A stretch of 64,000 nucleotides of DNA from Anastatus disparis (GCA_017163975.1 JAFFSR010000264.1:2728001-2792000); one strand, 5' to 3'. Shown: positions 1-11,537, counted from the stretch's first letter. Made by a program: numbers and translations. Notes: a model not told the origin generated them from the letters alone.

Positions 1-1446
1 TCACATTCAAATAATCGAAACACATGAGAGCCTGATTGACTTGAAGACATGTGTTAACGAAAATAAAGAAGCAATTACGAATTTCTCACACATAGAAAAT
101 CATTTTTCTACACACATACTCACACATGATGAGATTTGTGAAAAAATAAAACAAGGTGAAAATATAACACCCCAACAAGAGATTCAGTTAATAAATCTGA
201 TCTCAAAATATAAATCAGTATTCAGTAATGCACTGGGACGTTTGTTATCATATAAGTATGAAATTAAACAACAGATGAGGCACCATTCTACTCAAAGCCA
301 TATCCTATACCGATACGTCACCGTCAAAAGGTATTAGATGAGATAGACAAAATGCTACAATTAGGAATCATTAGAAAATCCAATAGCCTGTACATTAACT
401 CCATCGTAACAGTAATAAAGTAAGATAGATCTGTAAGATTATGTTTTGATGCTAGAAAGCTGAACGAAAAAATCGTTCATGATTATGAAGCACCGCCATG
501 GATAGAAGAAATATTTTTACGGTGTAAAAAAATGAAATTTATGTCAAATTTAGACTTGACTAGCAGTCATTGGCAAATCGAATTAACTGAAAATAGCAAG
601 AAATATACAGCATTTAAAATAGACAATAAAGTCTATAAGTTCAATGTAGCTGCTTTCGAAATTAAGACTAGCAGCGCAGCATTATTAAGGGGTCTTGGTG
701 GAATAATGAATGATATGCAAGATTTTCTATTAGCATTTGTAGATGACCTACACATTAGATCACCAACATTTGATGAACACTTATTTCATCTAGAAAAAAT
801 ATTCAAAAAAGCTACAAAACACAATATTAAATTTAATTTTCAAAAGTCAAACTTTTGCAAAAACAAAATAGATTTCTTAGGTCATTTCATATCAGCTCCT
901 GATCCTGATAAAATAAGATCTGTGAAAGAATTCAAAGTACGAAAAAATCAGAAGCAATTACAAGCTTTTTTAGGCTTTGTAAACTTCTACACAAAATTCG
1001 CAGAAGGATATGCAAATGAAATATTAGCATTGATATCTTTGTTGCGAAAGAATGTTCCATATATATGGACAGATAGACAGCAAAAAGCTTTTGAAAAAAT
1101 AAAAGGCTTATTTGACGAAAATATCATTTTAAAATTCGTTGATACAACAAAGCCATTTATATTAACTACTGATGTGAGCGATTACGCAATCGCAGCAATA
1201 CTGTCACAATTAGATGACAATAATTATGAAAATATCATATGTTTTATTAGTAGAATGCTAAAGAGTAGTGAAATTAATTATTTCACAACTGAGAAAGAGC
1301 TACTAGCTATAGTATGGTCTTTACAAAAGTTAGATACCTATTTAAAAGGCGCAAAAAATATAATTGTAAAAACAGACTATCAGGCTATAACTTTCTTAAA
1401 CAAGTGTAAATTTAGCAACGAAAGACTGAAAAAATGGAGTCTAGCT
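1..1446 (+). mobile_element. Ty3/gypsy LTR retrotransposon pol fragment, broken
   Basis: Reverse transcriptase and RNase H region of a Ty3/gypsy-type pol, which copies element RNA into DNA. The main open frame (532-1470, 312 codons) has the RT motif LDLTSSHWQI near its start, the catalytic FVDD box (residues 69-72) and the LGF/NFY connection region. It then has an RNase H-like core around residues 208-225 (FILTTDVSDYAIAA) and TEKELLAIVWSLQKL. The same frame runs upstream through YPIPIRHRQKVLDEIDKML (301-357) and the RKLNEKI region, but is cut by an in-frame TAA at 421-423. The still more upstream pol stretch (41-337) is in another frame, so a frameshift lies near 280-310. The copy runs off the left window edge and is truncated on the right, where the reading passes straight into a TGTATGTG microsatellite. 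Integrase and LTRs are not seen. This is a dead copy. Confidence 0.93.
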
Positions 1447-1525
1447 ATGTGTGTATGTGTGTATGTGTGAATGTGTGTATGTGTGTATGTGTGTATGTGT
1501 GTATGTGTGTATGTGTGTATGCATG
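1447..1525. repeat. (TGTATG)n / (TGTGTATG)n microsatellite
   Basis: Imperfect TG/TA-rich tetra- to octamer repeat directly abutting the truncated pol fragment. It supplies the last few codons and the stop of the 532-1470 frame, so the apparent C-terminus of that frame is not retroviral-type protein. Confidence 0.9.
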
Positions 1526-2455
1526 CATGTATAAAGTTATTTAAATCAGTTCAAATTTTGAAAAATTATTGGAAATTTTTCGTACTAAGGTTTCAAATAT
1601 TTCAGGAATATTATTGAAATATTTGTAATATAAAAAATTAGTTAGCCCCAATTGTTTTTAAACATCTACAAAACAAAATATAATATATCTAAAAAAAAAA
1701 CATGCAAACAAAGATTTAATTATAATACCCTAAGAAAAATATTAATTTAGTATGCACAAGAATAATTTTTTCATGCAAATTAAATAAGCAAAAGTATTAA
1801 ATAAAATATTTTTCTATATGAAATTCGAAATGTTATCGAATAACATGGTAACGAGTATAGTCATTATAGACTATTTTTACTTATAAAATAATATGTAATA
1901 AGTTTTATAATCAATATGTATCAGAACATATTATTAGATGTACATCGAAGTATACAACATAATTACAATGTTATATTTGTATAATTGTACGAGTTTAAGT
2001 AAGACTTTTAGTCTTTATCTCAAACAATATCTTGTGTCCAGAATTTGGTTTAGTAGTTCTAGTATGCAACCACTTTAAGGTATACACATAATAGAATTAA
2101 AAATGCCTTTATAAAAATGTATAAATGATTGCGCAATTAATTGTCATTATAACATTAAAAAACATCAACAATATCACTTTAATTTCATGTTCTCTAATAG
2201 AACAATATTAGGTAGGAAAAAACACATTATCAAACTGTACCATCAAGTACACAGTATAATATATATTTTGAAAGTTTTGTAAGTTTATCATGCACTCTAA
2301 CTACTGGCCGTAATAATTTACTAGCTAGTTCAACCAAGATTGAGTATTGTTTCTAGTATCGACAGATTTTGGAGAACTAATAGGTTAAATAAATTATTTA
2401 CATTTTATTCAAATTTTATATTAAATAGAATTTAAAATAATAAGATTAATAAAAG
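1526..2455. other. AT-rich stretch without recognisable feature
   Basis: No open frame, inverted repeat or array that I can support. Very AT-rich with scattered short homopolymers. Confidence 0.5.
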
Positions 2456-2459
2456 TTTA

Positions 2460-3530
2460 CCAATAATCCATATTTGTATTATTCCTTTTCTTCTAAATTT
2501 CTCATTAAAATCGTCAAAGGCACCTTTGTTATCATCATTACTTTTTTCCATGATGTTTAATAAGGCTTTCACAATACATTCTCTTGTACTACTGTGATAA
2601 AATAAATTTCTGATTACTCTATGAGTGGGTTAATTTTTGTTTCATCTATGAATAATAAAACTAATAAACAAGGCATAGATTCATGATAAACTAATTGACT
2701 TCCTCGCAATCATAAGCCAGCAGCTCCTTGATAAGTCATATTAGCATCACATTAATTGTTCCAGTTTCATTCTGCTCGTTGAGGCATTATATGAATTGCA
2801 TATCGTGTATTAGGTCCTCTACCTATAAATAACAAATATAGTACAAATAGAGTCCAATTGTTTTATCTTCTATAAAAATAGCTTCGTGAAACAATTTATT
2901 TAAATAAAATTATTTGAATCTTTGCTAAAATTCCTTAAAATACTTGAAAGTGTAGCATTGCCTTAACTGACATGGTTAAGAAATCGTTCTTGCGTCGTAG
3001 TCTGTTTCAAGCCTCCCACTCCTGACTAAAATTTTGAGCTTCTTGTGCTACATCACAAGCGAATCCTGAAATTTGTGATACTTCCATATCCAAAAGAATC
3101 TGTAAACAGTAATTTTTAAATTTAAGGAAAATTTTTAAAATCATATACATTATATTTTCATTAATATTGTACCATACAATCATTATTATATAAAAATTTT
3201 AATACTTGTAAAATTTTAATTATAATAAAATTTGAATACTACTATAAACCTGAACGGACCAATGGTTGCAAATTCTAGAAGAAAGGCGCAGCATCGACAG
3301 TATATCTTCAGGATTAGCTGAAACAGTAGCATGCTATTGTTTATCAAGTCGTTGCTGTGCAAGTTCTTCTTTTTGAATTGCTGGTGGTAAAGCAGCAAGA
3401 AACTCGGTATCCACTTCGACAGCACCAGCAAGTTATTCAACAACAGTTACTTCAGCTCTTTGTTTAATTCTTTGTAACCGTAATGGTTCAGCTATAACAT
3501 CGTCACTGATTAATACTCCTCCAGTACTTT
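2460..3530 (-). pseudogene. HUWE1-like E3 ubiquitin ligase pseudogene fragment
   Basis: Minus-strand conceptual translation recovers, in order, pieces typical of the ubiquitin-binding-motif region of HUWE1, a giant HECT E3 ligase. Near 3420-3340 is VDTEFLAALPPAIQKEELAQQ. Near 3110-3010 is LLDMEVSQISGFACDVAQEA followed by FSQEWEA. Near 2820-2740 is a TRYAIHIMPQRAE stretch. Near 2720-2640 are LRGSQLVYHE and CLLVLLFIDETKINP. In the family these correspond to the 'EFLAALPPAIQEEVLAQQR', 'DMEDS...EAQ..R.E.EAR' and 'RLRGR.LLDHE.LSCLLVLLFVDEP.LN' regions. Several in-frame stops and at least one frameshift (near 3310-3290) break it. Splice-like junctions remain (donor-like CAG/GTTTAT near 3250, acceptor-like TTTACAG near 3110), so it is a decayed genomic duplicate rather than a processed retrocopy. 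Only a small central part of the roughly 4000-residue family protein is represented. Identification rests on recalled family motifs. Confidence 0.75.
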
Positions 3531-3731
3531 ATTTTCTACATAATTTTGTTTATCGTCCTAAACCAGATTGTAATCGAAATAAGACAATCATTCCTATGTT
3601 AATTCCCATCCATACCTAAGAACCATCACTTTCTTCACAGATTTAAGTTGTAATCTATAAAAATTAATGTTATTTGAACAAATTATATTTTTTTAAAATA
3701 TCATATTACATTTTATATGTGTATATATATA

Positions 3732-4329
3732 TTTATGTCGTCGTAGGCCGTATTCGGTGGAATACCTATAGACCACGCTAAATTTGTATAGGCATTGCAT
3801 ACGCTCATGCTAATATCTCGACGATATTCTCTCTGTCAATACTCCCTAAGGGAGTATTGACAGATCGAGATATCGCACAGCATGGCCGTATATGACGCGA
3901 GTGACATCGATTCGTAGGTTAGTGAAAACAAAAGAATGTCGTTAGATATGTCAATGCTCATACAAATTCATATAAAATCTTAACTTTACAGAATATTTTG
4001 TTTAAAAAAATGTTCAAAGTTAAACAATTAATAAGTAAAATAAATAAGTAAATAATGACATTATTTACTTTTTTTTAATAAAACATATATCATTAATTTA
4101 AAAAAATCATTTTTATAGTTCCTCATACGGCCTACCAACGACATAAACTTATCTACGTAACTTGGGAGTACGAAGGATTCCGAATCCAGGCTTGACTAAA
4201 GTGTTTGTCGCTTGAGCAGCAGTCAGTCTCGGGCGCGCTTCGCGCACCCTCGACCAACTGCTACTCAAGCGACAAACACTTTAGTCTCGCCTGTATTCAT
4301 CCTTCGTTCTCCCAAGTTACGTATATAAC
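3732..4329. mobile_element. Composite double-foldback element, copy 1
   Basis: Two adjacent inverted-repeat modules. Module 1 (3732-4149) is bounded by TTTATGTCGTCGTAGGCCGT and its diverged reverse complement near 4120-4149. It contains a nearly perfect hairpin at 3822-3881 built on CTGTCAATACTCCC. Module 2 (4150-4329) has arms ACGTAACTTGGGAG and a CpG-rich loop with GCGCGCTTCGCGC flanked by long arms (4199-4220 against 4265-4287). The same two-module order recurs at 26171-26713, so the pair moves or amplifies as a unit. No coding capacity. Confidence 0.8.
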
Positions 4330-4739
4330 TAATATGTATGTATACACACACATATATATAGAGAAAGAGAGATAATATATACATATTTTTTCAACAAAAA
4401 AAATATTAAAATTATATACGCACATTACTGTTAAAATTGTTTATCTGCATTTGAAGGTGGAGATAGATATGTTCTGAACTATTAAACCTAACACAATAAT
4501 GTGGTTTGCTTACTTAACCAAACACATAAAATATGTGACCTAAAACTTGCTGACCTCTATCAATAAATAACACTGTAATAAACTATATTATTTATTAACA
4601 CCATTAAGACACCATTTCTATTGATAAATTTTTTAAAATTTAATATAAAAAAGAGTTTTTACGAACCTCTCTTTTAGTATCTATAAGCTCGACCAATAAC
4701 TCAGCTCACAATAGCTTCTACAATTTTAAGAAATTAAAT
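4330..4739. other. No feature recognised
   Basis: Short TA/CA microsatellite at 4325-4365, then AT-rich sequence without supportable features. Confidence 0.4.
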
Positions 4740-5760
4740 CTCAGAAAGAGGCTAAACTAAAGCATAAAAACATTTTATGCATCCCATAATGAAAGTAAAG
4801 GATCTCTTAATTTTCTTTATCTCTTCTTGTCCAGCTTCAACAATCATCAGCGCAACTAAGTCTCAAACCAAGTCTCAAAAACATTTTTGATTTTCAGGAT
4901 TATATAATCAGTAAAATATAATCAATAAATTTCAACAATTTATAAATTTCTTTGGATTTAGGCTGTTTTGAAGAATTACAATTGACCAAATTTATATATA
5001 CCTGAAAAAAAAAGAATAAACATTTTTCAGATGAAAACTTTTATTAAAATAAAGAAAAAAATGTTTTAAGACAAAATTTACCAATGTTTGCAAAACAAAT
5101 TTTGTTCCTTCATAAAGTAATCCAACACCCATTAAGTTTCTACATGAAGTGATAATAACAGGAATACTACAATCTGGATTTATTAATAAAATAGATCTTT
5201 TTCTGGTATACGTTCTAAGATGCCTAAGACTTCTAATGGATTTAAAATACTTATTAATCCACTTTGTAAAAAATTTCTATATACACTTCCAATGAGACCC
5301 GAACTGTGCCATTGCTTGTATTGCATAGAAATCTAAATGACTTCAAAGAATGCATAAACTATAATTAAAATTATTTTCTATTTCCGCATTCAAGCCATCA
5401 TCTTCTGAACTTTTTGTATTTTTGTTTTCCTTTTTAAATGTAGCATTTCTATTGGAGACTAAATGTCCAACTTTAACACAATGTTGTTTCACATAGTCTA
5501 TTACTTGTTTAGGTTGCAAGTTTTGAGGTCTTCCAGATATCTAGCTTCTGCGTTATATAAGATTCAAAGAGAACGTTCCTTAGTTTTTGATTCATGCAAT
5601 TATGTTGCATTTGTACATACGAAGAATATATTTTATCTGAATGATCTTTAGGTGTTGTTTTAAATTTATCAGTAAAACCAACATAAGATTTGTAGTTTAC
5701 ACAAATGAGCTTAGAGTTTTCTCATTCCATTGTTATCCCCTAACCTAAAATTCATTCTTC
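4740..5760 (-). pseudogene. Decayed coding remnant of an unidentified gene
   Basis: The minus strand gives long protein-like stretches with interruptions. Around 5400-5440 is SSEDDGLNAEIENNFNYSL, around 5300-5200 are LNPLEVLGILERIPEKDLFY and NPDCSIPVIITSCRNLMGVG, and around 5130-5080 is LLYEGTKFVLQTLVNF. Around 4870-4800 is LVALMIVEAGQEEIKKIKRS. Stops and frame changes separate them, and no clean gene model is possible. I do not recognise the family. It is not an obvious extension of the HUWE1-like remnant downstream. Parts are duplicated at 5790-6260, so it is probably a segmentally duplicated, dying host gene. Confidence 0.5.
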
Positions 5761-5789
5761 TAAATTTTTAATTTCTTCATCTACTATTT

Positions 5790-6260
5790 ATATATACTTG
5801 AAAAAAAAAGAAAATAAACATTTTTCACATGAAAACTTTTATTAAAATAAAGAAAAAATGTCTTAAGACAAAACTTACCAATATTTGCAAAACAAAATTT
5901 GTTCCTTGATAAAGTAATCCAACACCCATTAAGTTTCTACATGAAGTGATAATTATTTATTTTATTAAATGTTAAAATATCCTTTGTTGTAAGCTTGGTT
6001 TTATTTACTAAGCCTTCAAAAGAGGCTAAACTAAAGCATAAAAATATTTTATGCATCCCATAATCAAAGTAAAGGATCTCTTAATTTTCTTTCTCTTTTC
6101 ACCTCCAGCTCCAACAATCACCAGCGCAACTAAACACTGACAAATATGTAATTGCTTAGAGAGAATTTCTTGAATATTTTCTTTAAATTTTTGTTCATCC
6201 TTTGTAATTTATAACCAAGTCTCAAAACATTTTGGATTTTCAGGATTATATACATCACCA
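5790..6260 (-). pseudogene. Second, partial copy of the unidentified coding remnant
   Basis: About 150 bp at 5797-5953 nearly repeats 5000-5156, and about 80 bp at 6022-6101 nearly repeats 4746-4825. Between 6100 and 6250 the minus strand encodes a stretch absent or decayed in the first copy: NPENPKCFETWL, then ITKDEQKFKENIQEILSKQ and LHICQCLVALVIVGAGG. This copy therefore preserves more of the ancestral exon in this part. Still interrupted (for example by a stop after FETWL). Confidence 0.5.
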
Positions 6261-6532
6261 TTTTCTTTATGACCATAAGGATTGTTGCTTCAGTGACGAA
6301 GGTTGCTTCAATAACGAAGTAACAGTGGAAAGACTTGGAAATAAAATAAAATTCTAAGAACCACCAGTTAAAATTTTAACGTATCAAAATTAAATTAAAA
6401 TTAATATTATGAGAAAGTACCAAAAAGAAAAAAGCTATAAGTGCATCTCAACGAGTTATATTGTCCATGTAAATAGTAGCATAAGTTTTGTGTATAGTAT
6501 AAGTGATAAATTAGTATAAATAAGAACAAAAA

Positions 6533-6883
6533 ATGTACAAAGTGAGCCCATACCCGTACAAAAGAAAAATAAATTTTAGAACACACCCGAACAAGTTCCG
6601 GCATTCTGCAACGAACCTGGATTTGTATGTGAACTGCAGACATGTGGAAACGCAGGTAGATGAAAACCTGTTAGAAACTAAGAGCATAAATATTGTATGG
6701 GATGAATCACTAAATAAAAGCATAAATTATGAAGATAAATTAAGCAAATCGCTAAATGGTTTTACTCCAGCAAGCAACTTTAATGTAGTAGCAGCAGGAC
6801 AAAGAATACAAGCTAAAAACAAAAAAACGCTGCCAAGTGCTTTGGCTGAATGCTTTCTCATAGAGCTCTTTGAGTTTCATTAA
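6533..6883 (+). CDS. Hypothetical 116-residue open frame
   Basis: Starts at an ATG preceded by an A-rich context and encodes a basic, Asn/Lys-rich protein without recognised domain, signal peptide or membrane segment. The last ~20 codons (KTLPSALAECFLIELFEFH) belong to a ~110 bp segment that recurs at 28808-28910 with the same frame open and the stop at the equivalent position. This may be a terminal exon of an unknown repeated gene or simply part of a dispersed repeat. Weak evidence for translation. Confidence 0.25.
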   Translation: MYKVSPYPYKRKINFRTHPNKFRHSATNLDLYVNCRHVETQVDENLLETKSINIVWDESLNKSINYEDKLSKSLNGFTPASNFNVVAAGQRIQAKNKKTLPSALAECFLIELFEFH

Positions 6884-6971
6884 TTTTTTTATATTTATTT
6901 AAATGTGATTTTAATATTAAAAAATTGTCTAACATTAATATTTACTCATATTGTACTTTATAAATTTCGAA

Positions 6972-7402
6972 CATATATGGGCAAATCTTCAAAACTTTTT
7001 ATGTACTAGTGGCGAGTCATTTTGTAGCTGTTACTGAGTTTCCGCATGATGCACAATATCTAAACTGAGTTCACACCTTCTGTGCAATCCTGTGACTCTA
7101 TTCCTAATGGATTTAATCAGTGTGCCACCAACGGTGCAGTAGATATTTCTATAAAACGTAAATTTTTATGTATGAAAAATTACATAATTTTATGTATGTA
7201 AAAATTTACGTTTTATAGAAATATCTACTGTGCCGTTGATGGCACACTTACCAAATCTATCAGAAATAGAGTCACAGGATTGCCCGAAAGGTGTGAGCCC
7301 AGTTTAGATAGTGTGCATCATGCGGCAAACCACTAGCAGTCGTGAAAGGACTTTTCAAAAGCATCACGAGAAAATTAAAAGTTTTAAAGATTTGTCCATA
7401 TG
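6972..7402. mobile_element. Foldback MITE family A, copy 1
   Basis: About 430 bp element that is almost entirely one inverted repeat. Outer ends are CATATATGGGCAAATCTTC and the reverse complement of AAGATTTGTCCATATG. The inner arms (7040-7185 against 7190-7325) are nearly perfect and include AGTAGATATTTCTATAAAACG. A second copy lies at 30496-30924. No coding capacity. Confidence 0.85.
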
Positions 7403-7574
7403 CTAGCTGTTTGCTTTTTCAACATTTATAATTTATTTTAAATCATCAAGTTATAATACAAAAAAATTTGTTCTATTGAAAAAATGATATAATGTAGTAA
7501 TAAAAAGAATGATGACAACAAAATTTCTAATCTTTATAAAATGCAATGATATTTATATATAAATACAGTTCATG

Positions 7575-8125
7575 TTTATGGCTCTATAATAAAAACTACT
7601 CTATGAATACCAATTTTCAATAGCTTCCCGTCTAGTTATACAAAAACATAGATGGTATACAAAATTTGAAGCAAATCCATCGAGTAATTTTCGAGATCTT
7701 AGTGGTTAAATAAATAACATTTTCTTTTCAAAATTTCTTTTTCAAAATTTTAAAAATGCTCTAAAATTAAAACTACGCTATGAAAATCAATTTTTGAAAA
7801 TTTCCCTTCTTTTGGCAGTCGCAAATAATTTCCCTGCAATTTTTAGAACAAATCTATCGAGTGCTTTACGTAGAATAAAAAAAAATAAGAAAAGAAGAAT
7901 CGAAATTTTTTTTTTAATCTTTAAAATTCTCTAAAATTGTAACCACGCTAAGAAAATTAGTTTTCAAAAGCTTATTTTTTTCAGACAATAGCGAATTAAT
8001 TGCATAAAAATTTTGGAGAAAATTTATAGTATGGTTAACGCAAAAAAGAAAACAAATGAAAAATAAAAATTTTTTTGAAAATTTTCAAAGTGCTCTAAAA
8101 TTAAAACTGCGCTGAGAAAATTAGT
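7575..8125. repeat. Diverged ~165-180 bp tandem array, family B, locus 1
   Basis: Units start with CTCTAAAATTAAAACTACGC or close variants at about 7580, 7758, 7929 and 8093. Each unit continues with a TTTTCAAAAGCTT-like block, then AGCAAATCTATCGAGTA and a TTTACGTAAAATAAAA block. The same array occurs at 38515-39260. Confidence 0.75.
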
Positions 8126-9700
8126 ATCATATTATATGATTATCATATGATATTGAATTAAAATTACTTACAATTAAACTACATAAACCATATATCTTTA
8201 CATTCATTAACTGAATAAAGAATTTATAAGTGAACGTAAATAATCAAACCATACTTTATAATTATTTCGGTCATAAAAGTAGGTCAATTAATTAGCTACT
8301 CTTCTGCTGATTCTTAACAATTATGGTATACTAATGTTATAGCTTTCTTTTTCTAACATGAAGGGTTCTTCTATTAGTAAAAGAAAAAGAGAATTTTATA
8401 TTCTGTTTAAATGAATAGTCTTTTTAAATCAATAGGACATTCTATTTAAAATAATATAAAATTGTAAGACACTATACAAAGAGTGAGTGAAAGAATTTAA
8501 CTTGAGTGAGTTTATATCTGACTATGTCTAATAGTATATAAAGAGAGTGTAGTATTTCAAATCTGAATCTAAGAGAGTCTCAAATGCATAGGCCACGGGC
8601 CCTTATACATGTCAAAGAAAAAATGACCCCCATCATCCCAGCTGCTTATCGTTAGTTCTGAGCTTTTGTAGAGCCATTTGTGCACAAGAACCTTTTCGAT
8701 TTTGACCAACTAGTTAGTGGTCCCGAAAAAACTATAAAATTTTCTGGTGCATACAGTCTACGTGAAAATCAAATGACAGGACAAATCTCATCTTTTCACG
8801 TAGAAAATAAATTTGCTTTCAGGCCATGGCATAGCCATGCACAGAGATCGCCACCAAAATGATTCCTACATACAATTGCACAATTTTTTCCGTTCTTTTA
8901 AATTTTTATTAATTATATTATTATTATTTACTATTCAATTCAATATATTCTTAATAATTTTATTATACCAAATTCTTTTTTGTATATTTTTCTGTATGTT
9001 GTAATTAATTTTAAATACTTAACTTATTTATTTAAATAACCTTATTAGTTTTGTGCAACTACCTTCTATTGAATTTATTCAAATGTTCTTTTTATAGTAC
9101 ATAAACATAAACATAAATATAAGATGTTATACATAAACATCTTATATTTAATACAACAGTCAAAGCATCGCAGTACAACAATTAATTAATAATTAATTTT
9201 TTATATTATTCATTCTATAAATTTACGCATATTTTACGAAAATACTTTATTATTCGGTTGTTCTTTATTTTAAACATACACTTTTAGATATAAAAAGATT
9301 ATTTATTCAACAATTCATACTGAGAAATTTTAATAATATATAAATATAATAATAAAGAAAAATTACATAAGTCTATTCATTAAAGAAATCTTATTTAAAA
9401 ATATAAAATATCAATTCTACTATCGAAATAGAGATTATAAAACTCAAAACAATCAATCTCAAAAAACTACGTCTTTACCAATGACTAATGTGATATTCGA
9501 ATATCTTGAGAACTAAGCTAAAGAGATTTTAAATAATATTTTAAGTTACTTCTACTTAACTGCTTTACTGTAAAACTAACGTATATGTTTGTCTTAATAA
9601 AAAATATAATGTTTAGTTAAAAAATATACGTCACAAAAAAACAATTGAAAACGAAAACATATATGAAAAATACTTAAATTGAAACTTCGAGTAACTGAAA
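8126..9700. other. AT-rich stretch, no convincing gene
   Basis: Holds two short overlapping open frames (8680-8862 and 8813-9004) with no recognisable protein content, and a short hairpin at 9100-9155 (AAGATGTTATACATAAACAT centre). Nothing else supportable. Confidence 0.4.
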
Positions 9701-9710
9701 CTTAAAATAA

Positions 9711-9891
9711 TTTTTTGCCATTCTAACCCCAAAATCGCAACGTCGTTGCTCTTTTTTGGCTCTCATGGCAAAAAATACGGTTCGCAACTGGTATGAAAAA
9801 GCTTTTTTACGAAACTCGTTACGTAATTCGCCTCGCCTTCGGCTCCGGCCGTAAACTTCTCGTTTCGTAAATAAAGCCTTTTCGTACCCGT
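9711..9891. mobile_element. CpG-rich double hairpin
   Basis: Two consecutive hairpins in AT-rich surroundings. The first pairs TTTTTTGCCAT (9711) with ATGGCAAAAAA (9766). The second pairs GGTATGAAAAAGCTTTTTTACGAAAC (9791-9816) with CGTTTCGTAAATAAAGCCTTTTCGTACC (9863-9890) around a CGCCTCGCCTTCGGCTCCGGC loop. It has the arm-and-loop style of the hairpins at 11755, 29516, 35261 and 53721. Confidence 0.6.
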
Positions 9892-10204
9892 TATGAAATG
9901 TACTATTTTATACGCACTACTATAATCTTTTCTATTTATTCATTTAAAAAACATTTCTTATACTTTTATCTTAATATAAATAGATATACTAATATTATTT
10001 TACATACTAAATTCATGATAATTTTCTATATGAAATTCTATTCTATCCGTAACAACTTCATATGTGCCACTTGTCGGTAAAAGAAAATCAATAAGCAAAC
10101 ATTTAATTAGCGGAGAAAATAGACGAGATTTTAATTAATATCAAAACTTAAACTGAATAGCCTTTTAATAAACGGAAATAAAGTTAATTTAAATGACGTT
10201 AATT

Positions 10205-10700
10205 ATTCTTAAATCAAATGAATAAATCTGGTACGGCGGACGGTCGGGTCGGATGTGCGGCGATAACGGAAAACGGTGGAAGGTAGATAACTCACGAATG
10301 AGTTGTCCCCTTTACATGTCTTGAATGACGGCATATGGTGGAAGGTTGACGACCCTCTAATGTGCTTTGAATACACGGAATTAGATAGGTCTTGCCTTGA
10401 CGGTGTAATAAAATATATTGTATGATAGAGTGGAATGTAAATTATGATAAATGATATGGCGGAAATGGGTCCCTTAATCATACTATGGCTGTAGTGGATG
10501 GGAAGCACCCTTAATATTTAATTATATTAATCTAATTGTAACTATATACAGGTCGACGCGATCGGTACAGCGGCTTGGTGGTACATGCCGTGATAGTATG
10601 GTGTGAAGCACTCTTAATATTAATATTAATTTAAATTTAAACTAATCCAATTACTATTTACAAAGCGGTCAGTACAGCGAGGGGCGGTACGGCGGGATGA
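10205..10700. repeat. GC-richer degenerate tandem repeat zone
   Basis: Locally CGG-rich island in an AT-rich region. A unit of about 104 bp is visible (GAAGCACCCTTAATAT at 10501 and GAAGCACTCTTAATAT at 10605, each followed by a GGTACAGCG/GGTACGGCGG block). The 99-codon minus frame at 10209-10508 has no protein-like features and is probably chance. Confidence 0.5.
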
Positions 10701-11060
10701 AGTGCAGTTGCAGCTTAACTTGATTGCATTTGATTTAGGTAAGCGAGCTTACTACGCTAAAATCAGCTGCACTTCAATTCGCATTAAAGTCTACATCATA
10801 GTGCGCATTTCATGTAGCCTTCGGTGCAAAAGAGAGAGGACGAGCATTCTTAGCCAGAGTAAAGACTCTGGATAAGATTGCTAGCACTATTGCCGTCTCT
10901 CTTTTTCTAAGCCAGCGTGCTCACTAGGCGAAAAGAGAGGGAGAGCTTAGTCTACAAAGCTTGACTCTTCGTTGAGCCTTAGCTCTTTATATGCTCTGGA
11001 GGTCACTGTTCCTCTTGCAGGAGCAGCGAGGCGTAGCGGCTGAGCTCGAAACTACGGCTT
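10690..11060. other. Cluster of short inverted repeats, mixed base composition
   Basis: Hairpins GAAGTGCAG...CTGCACTTC (10698-10776), AAGAGAGAGGACG...CGTCTCTCTTT (10829-10907) and CCAGAGTAAAGACTCTGG (10854-10871). Less AT-rich than its surroundings. It could be the body of a small non-autonomous element or a structured RNA locus. I cannot assign it. Confidence 0.35.
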
Positions 11061-11265
11061 GGCTGTTAGGCGGTATCAGTTCAAACATTAAAACTTTGAG
11101 TAAATGATTGTCTCGATATTTACAGATTATTTGATTACAAGTATACATAAAATGATCTAATGTTTTATCTGATAACGAAAAATATGGCCAAAAGTTAAGT
11201 TTTCAGCGAATGTTTGAGAATGACGGAAGTAAGAGAGAGAGAGAATACGAGTTCTGCAATCGCTA

Positions 11266-11530
11266 ATTAGAGATTGATTGATTGATTGATACATTTATTT
11301 CAGGCTATGGGGTTCAACCCCGTATGGCCCATAAGTAATTACAAATTATATACACAATATGTAACAGATTATAACATAAGCATATTAGATATTTATTTTA
11401 TATGACTCGATATAAAGCCAAATAGAAATTATTTTATAATTAGATTACTATTTTAAGTAGACAATTAAGTTTATCACATAAAGATGAAAGTAAAGTATTA
11501 AATTTGAAATAAAGGTCAACAATAAACCCA
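11266..11530 (-). mobile_element. LINE 3' end with (ATCA)n tail
   Basis: Read on the minus strand, a stem-loop (GGGGTTGAACCCC within a CCATACGGGG context) is followed by a GCCTGAAATAAATGTATC end and a run of ATCA repeats (11266-11291). A short 3' stem-loop plus tetranucleotide tail is the usual end of CR1/Jockey-type non-LTR retrotransposons. No reverse transcriptase remains, so this is a 5'-truncated insertion. Confidence 0.6.
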
Positions 11531-11535
11531 TGCAA

Positions 11536-11537
11536 CA

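Noticed and set aside
8680..9004. Two short open frames as a small secreted or membrane protein
   Set aside because: No homology recognised. The second is only Phe/Ile/Leu from AT-rich DNA. No splice or promoter context.
10209..10508. 99-codon minus-strand open frame
   Set aside because: Lies in a CGG-rich tandem repeat zone and shows no domain or conserved motif.
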